Source: an uncultured Synergistales bacterium (GTDB taxonomy: Bacteria > Synergistota > Synergistia > Synergistales > Aminobacteriaceae). Taken from it: a DNA stretch of 5,734 nucleotides. Position 1 is the stretch's first letter. Every line of letters starts with the position of its first letter. The position numbers were made by a program, and so were the translations under genes. The stretch spans positions 2,033 through 7,766 of the forward strand of contig CAJODX010000120.1 of NCBI GenBank assembly GCA_905233295.1, in the 5' to 3' direction. The notes beneath the pieces were generated by a model. It saw only the letters and a program-made list of their open reading frames with translations, searched no databases and was not told the origin of the DNA. Shown one piece after another: positions 5,131 through 5,734 of this stretch.

Positions 5131-5734
5131 ATGACTTCGATATTTTTTCAGACGTTAATGTTTTTGTTTTTCTGTTCAACGTGGGTCGTTTCCTTTTTTG
5201 CGGCTTTAATTTCATGTGAAAATGTTTACAGAGCCGTTGGTCAGCATTTTTATTTGCACTGACGGACGGACTGAACCTTTTCAAGTCAATAACAGCCGCG
5301 AATTTGATAATTTCGTGGACAATTTTTTTAATAATCTTGGGGGGGTACTGCCTTATTGAAAAACAATTGCTTTTGAATAAAATTCATTCACTGAAAAAGC
5401 GTGCCGCATGTCTTTATAAAGGCAACGGAAATTCAGTGAAAGCCATGATTGTTTTTATAGCGTTTTTTATGCTTTCCCTTACCGTTTTAGCCTTGATTAC
5501 AGTTCCATATAATCCTGATTCCATGACCTATCATCTTTCAAGAATAATGTTCTGGATACAACATCAAAGCGTTGATTATTACGATACGTGCGTAATGCGC
5601 CAGCTGTTCTCTCCTGTCTTTGCTGAATATATTAATCTTCATGTATTTTTGCTCACAGGCGGAGATTTATTTGCGAATATGCTACAGAATTTTTCAGCTT
5701 ACGGCTGTATATTTTTGCTTTACGGCATCATCAG
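5131..5734 (+). CDS. Polytopic membrane glycosyltransferase (GT-C, RgtA/PMT-like), frame-disrupted near the 5' end and cut by the window edge
   Basis: Probable transferase that moves a sugar from a polyprenyl-phosphate donor to an acceptor on the outer face of the inner membrane. ATG at 5131 opens a hydrophobic start (MTSIFFQTLMFLFF...) that stops at 5260 after 43 codons. From 5220 a second frame, one base back, stays open to the edge. It encodes membrane helices (ITAANLIISWTIFLIILGG; AMIVFIAFFMLSLTVLALITV), then the first extracytoplasmic loop with PYNPDSMTYHLSRIMFWIQ, MRQLFSPVFAEYINLHVF and GGDLFANMLQNFS. The loop Asp at 5517-5519 is the likely catalytic residue. The frames must be joined between about 5220 and 5262 by one missing base (for example in GTTGG at 5236-5240, or T5 at 5247-5251). 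A G7 tract lies at 5339. Mutation and sequence error are both possible. The gene follows gtrA by 16 nt with a weak SD (AAAAAGG). Confidence 0.7.
5339..5345 (+). repeat. G7 homopolymer in the membrane glycosyltransferase gene
   Basis: Seven G spanning TTG GGG GGG TAC in the main reading frame, inside a predicted membrane helix end. G8 leads to a TGA five codons on (GTA CTG CCT TAT TGA), and G6 leads to a TGA ten codons past the tract. It is shorter than typical switching tracts, so slippage would be less frequent than at the G9 in the first gene. Confidence 0.45.

Noticed and set aside
5078..5284. Minus-strand ORF of 68 codons opposite the gtrA/glycosyltransferase junction.
   Set aside because: Very Lys/Arg-rich low-complexity translation with no SD; it is the antisense shadow of AT-rich coding sequence.
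5222..5350. ORF from ATG 5222 in the third frame, about 41 codons, ending in TGA just after the G7 tract; a G6 state would join it to the glycosyltransferase frame.
   Set aside because: Its translation is hydrophilic and unlike a membrane transferase, while the competing frame gives a proper membrane helix right through the tract, so it is probably a shadow frame.
1..5734. CRISPR arrays, tRNA or rRNA genes, insertion sequences, attachment sites.
   Set aside because: I found no spaced direct repeats, cloverleaf-like sequence, transposase coding or terminal inverted repeats.

Overview
The window is bacterial chromosome from a moderately AT-rich organism with strong Shine-Dalgarno sites. PilO-like and PilP/GspC-like inner-membrane pilus proteins, together with a periplasmic-type (lipid-linked) glycosyltransfer system, fit best with a diderm. 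I cannot name the phylum from this sequence; Synergistota-like or spirochaete-like lineages are guesses only.

Left arm, minus strand (1-1918): a two-gene type IV pilus/type II secretion platform unit, pilO-like then pilP/gspC-like, coupled by an ATGA overlap and closed by a good rho-independent terminator (about 581-620). Beyond it, with its own ribosome binding site and a TTG start, lies a ribokinase gene that runs off the left edge. The usual partners pilM and pilN are not upstream of pilO here; a divergent operon starts there instead.

Centre (1919-2069): a 151-bp divergent intergenic region with an A8T8 tract, an extended -10 promoter (TGtTATAAT) for the plus-strand operon, and at best a weak promoter toward pilO.

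Right arm, plus strand (2070-end): five tightly packed genes with no terminator between them. They encode an FkbM-type methyltransferase, a soluble DPM1/GtrB-type family 2 glycosyltransferase, a UDP-glucuronate decarboxylase (UDP-xylose synthase), a GtrA-family membrane protein, and a large polytopic membrane glycosyltransferase cut by the right edge. Together they read as a complete lipid-linked sugar modification cassette: make UDP-xylose, load the sugar onto a polyprenyl phosphate, flip it, transfer it outside the membrane, and O-methylate. This resembles phage/Salmonella-type gtrABC cassettes but carries its own nucleotide-sugar synthase and methyltransferase.

The most notable signal is a G9 homopolymer inside the methyltransferase gene. 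Gain or loss of one G gives a stop within about ten codons, before the conserved DIEGFE motif, so the gene looks like a contingency (phase-variable) locus. A second tract (G7) with the same property lies in the last gene, which also carries an apparent single-base frameshift near its 5' end.
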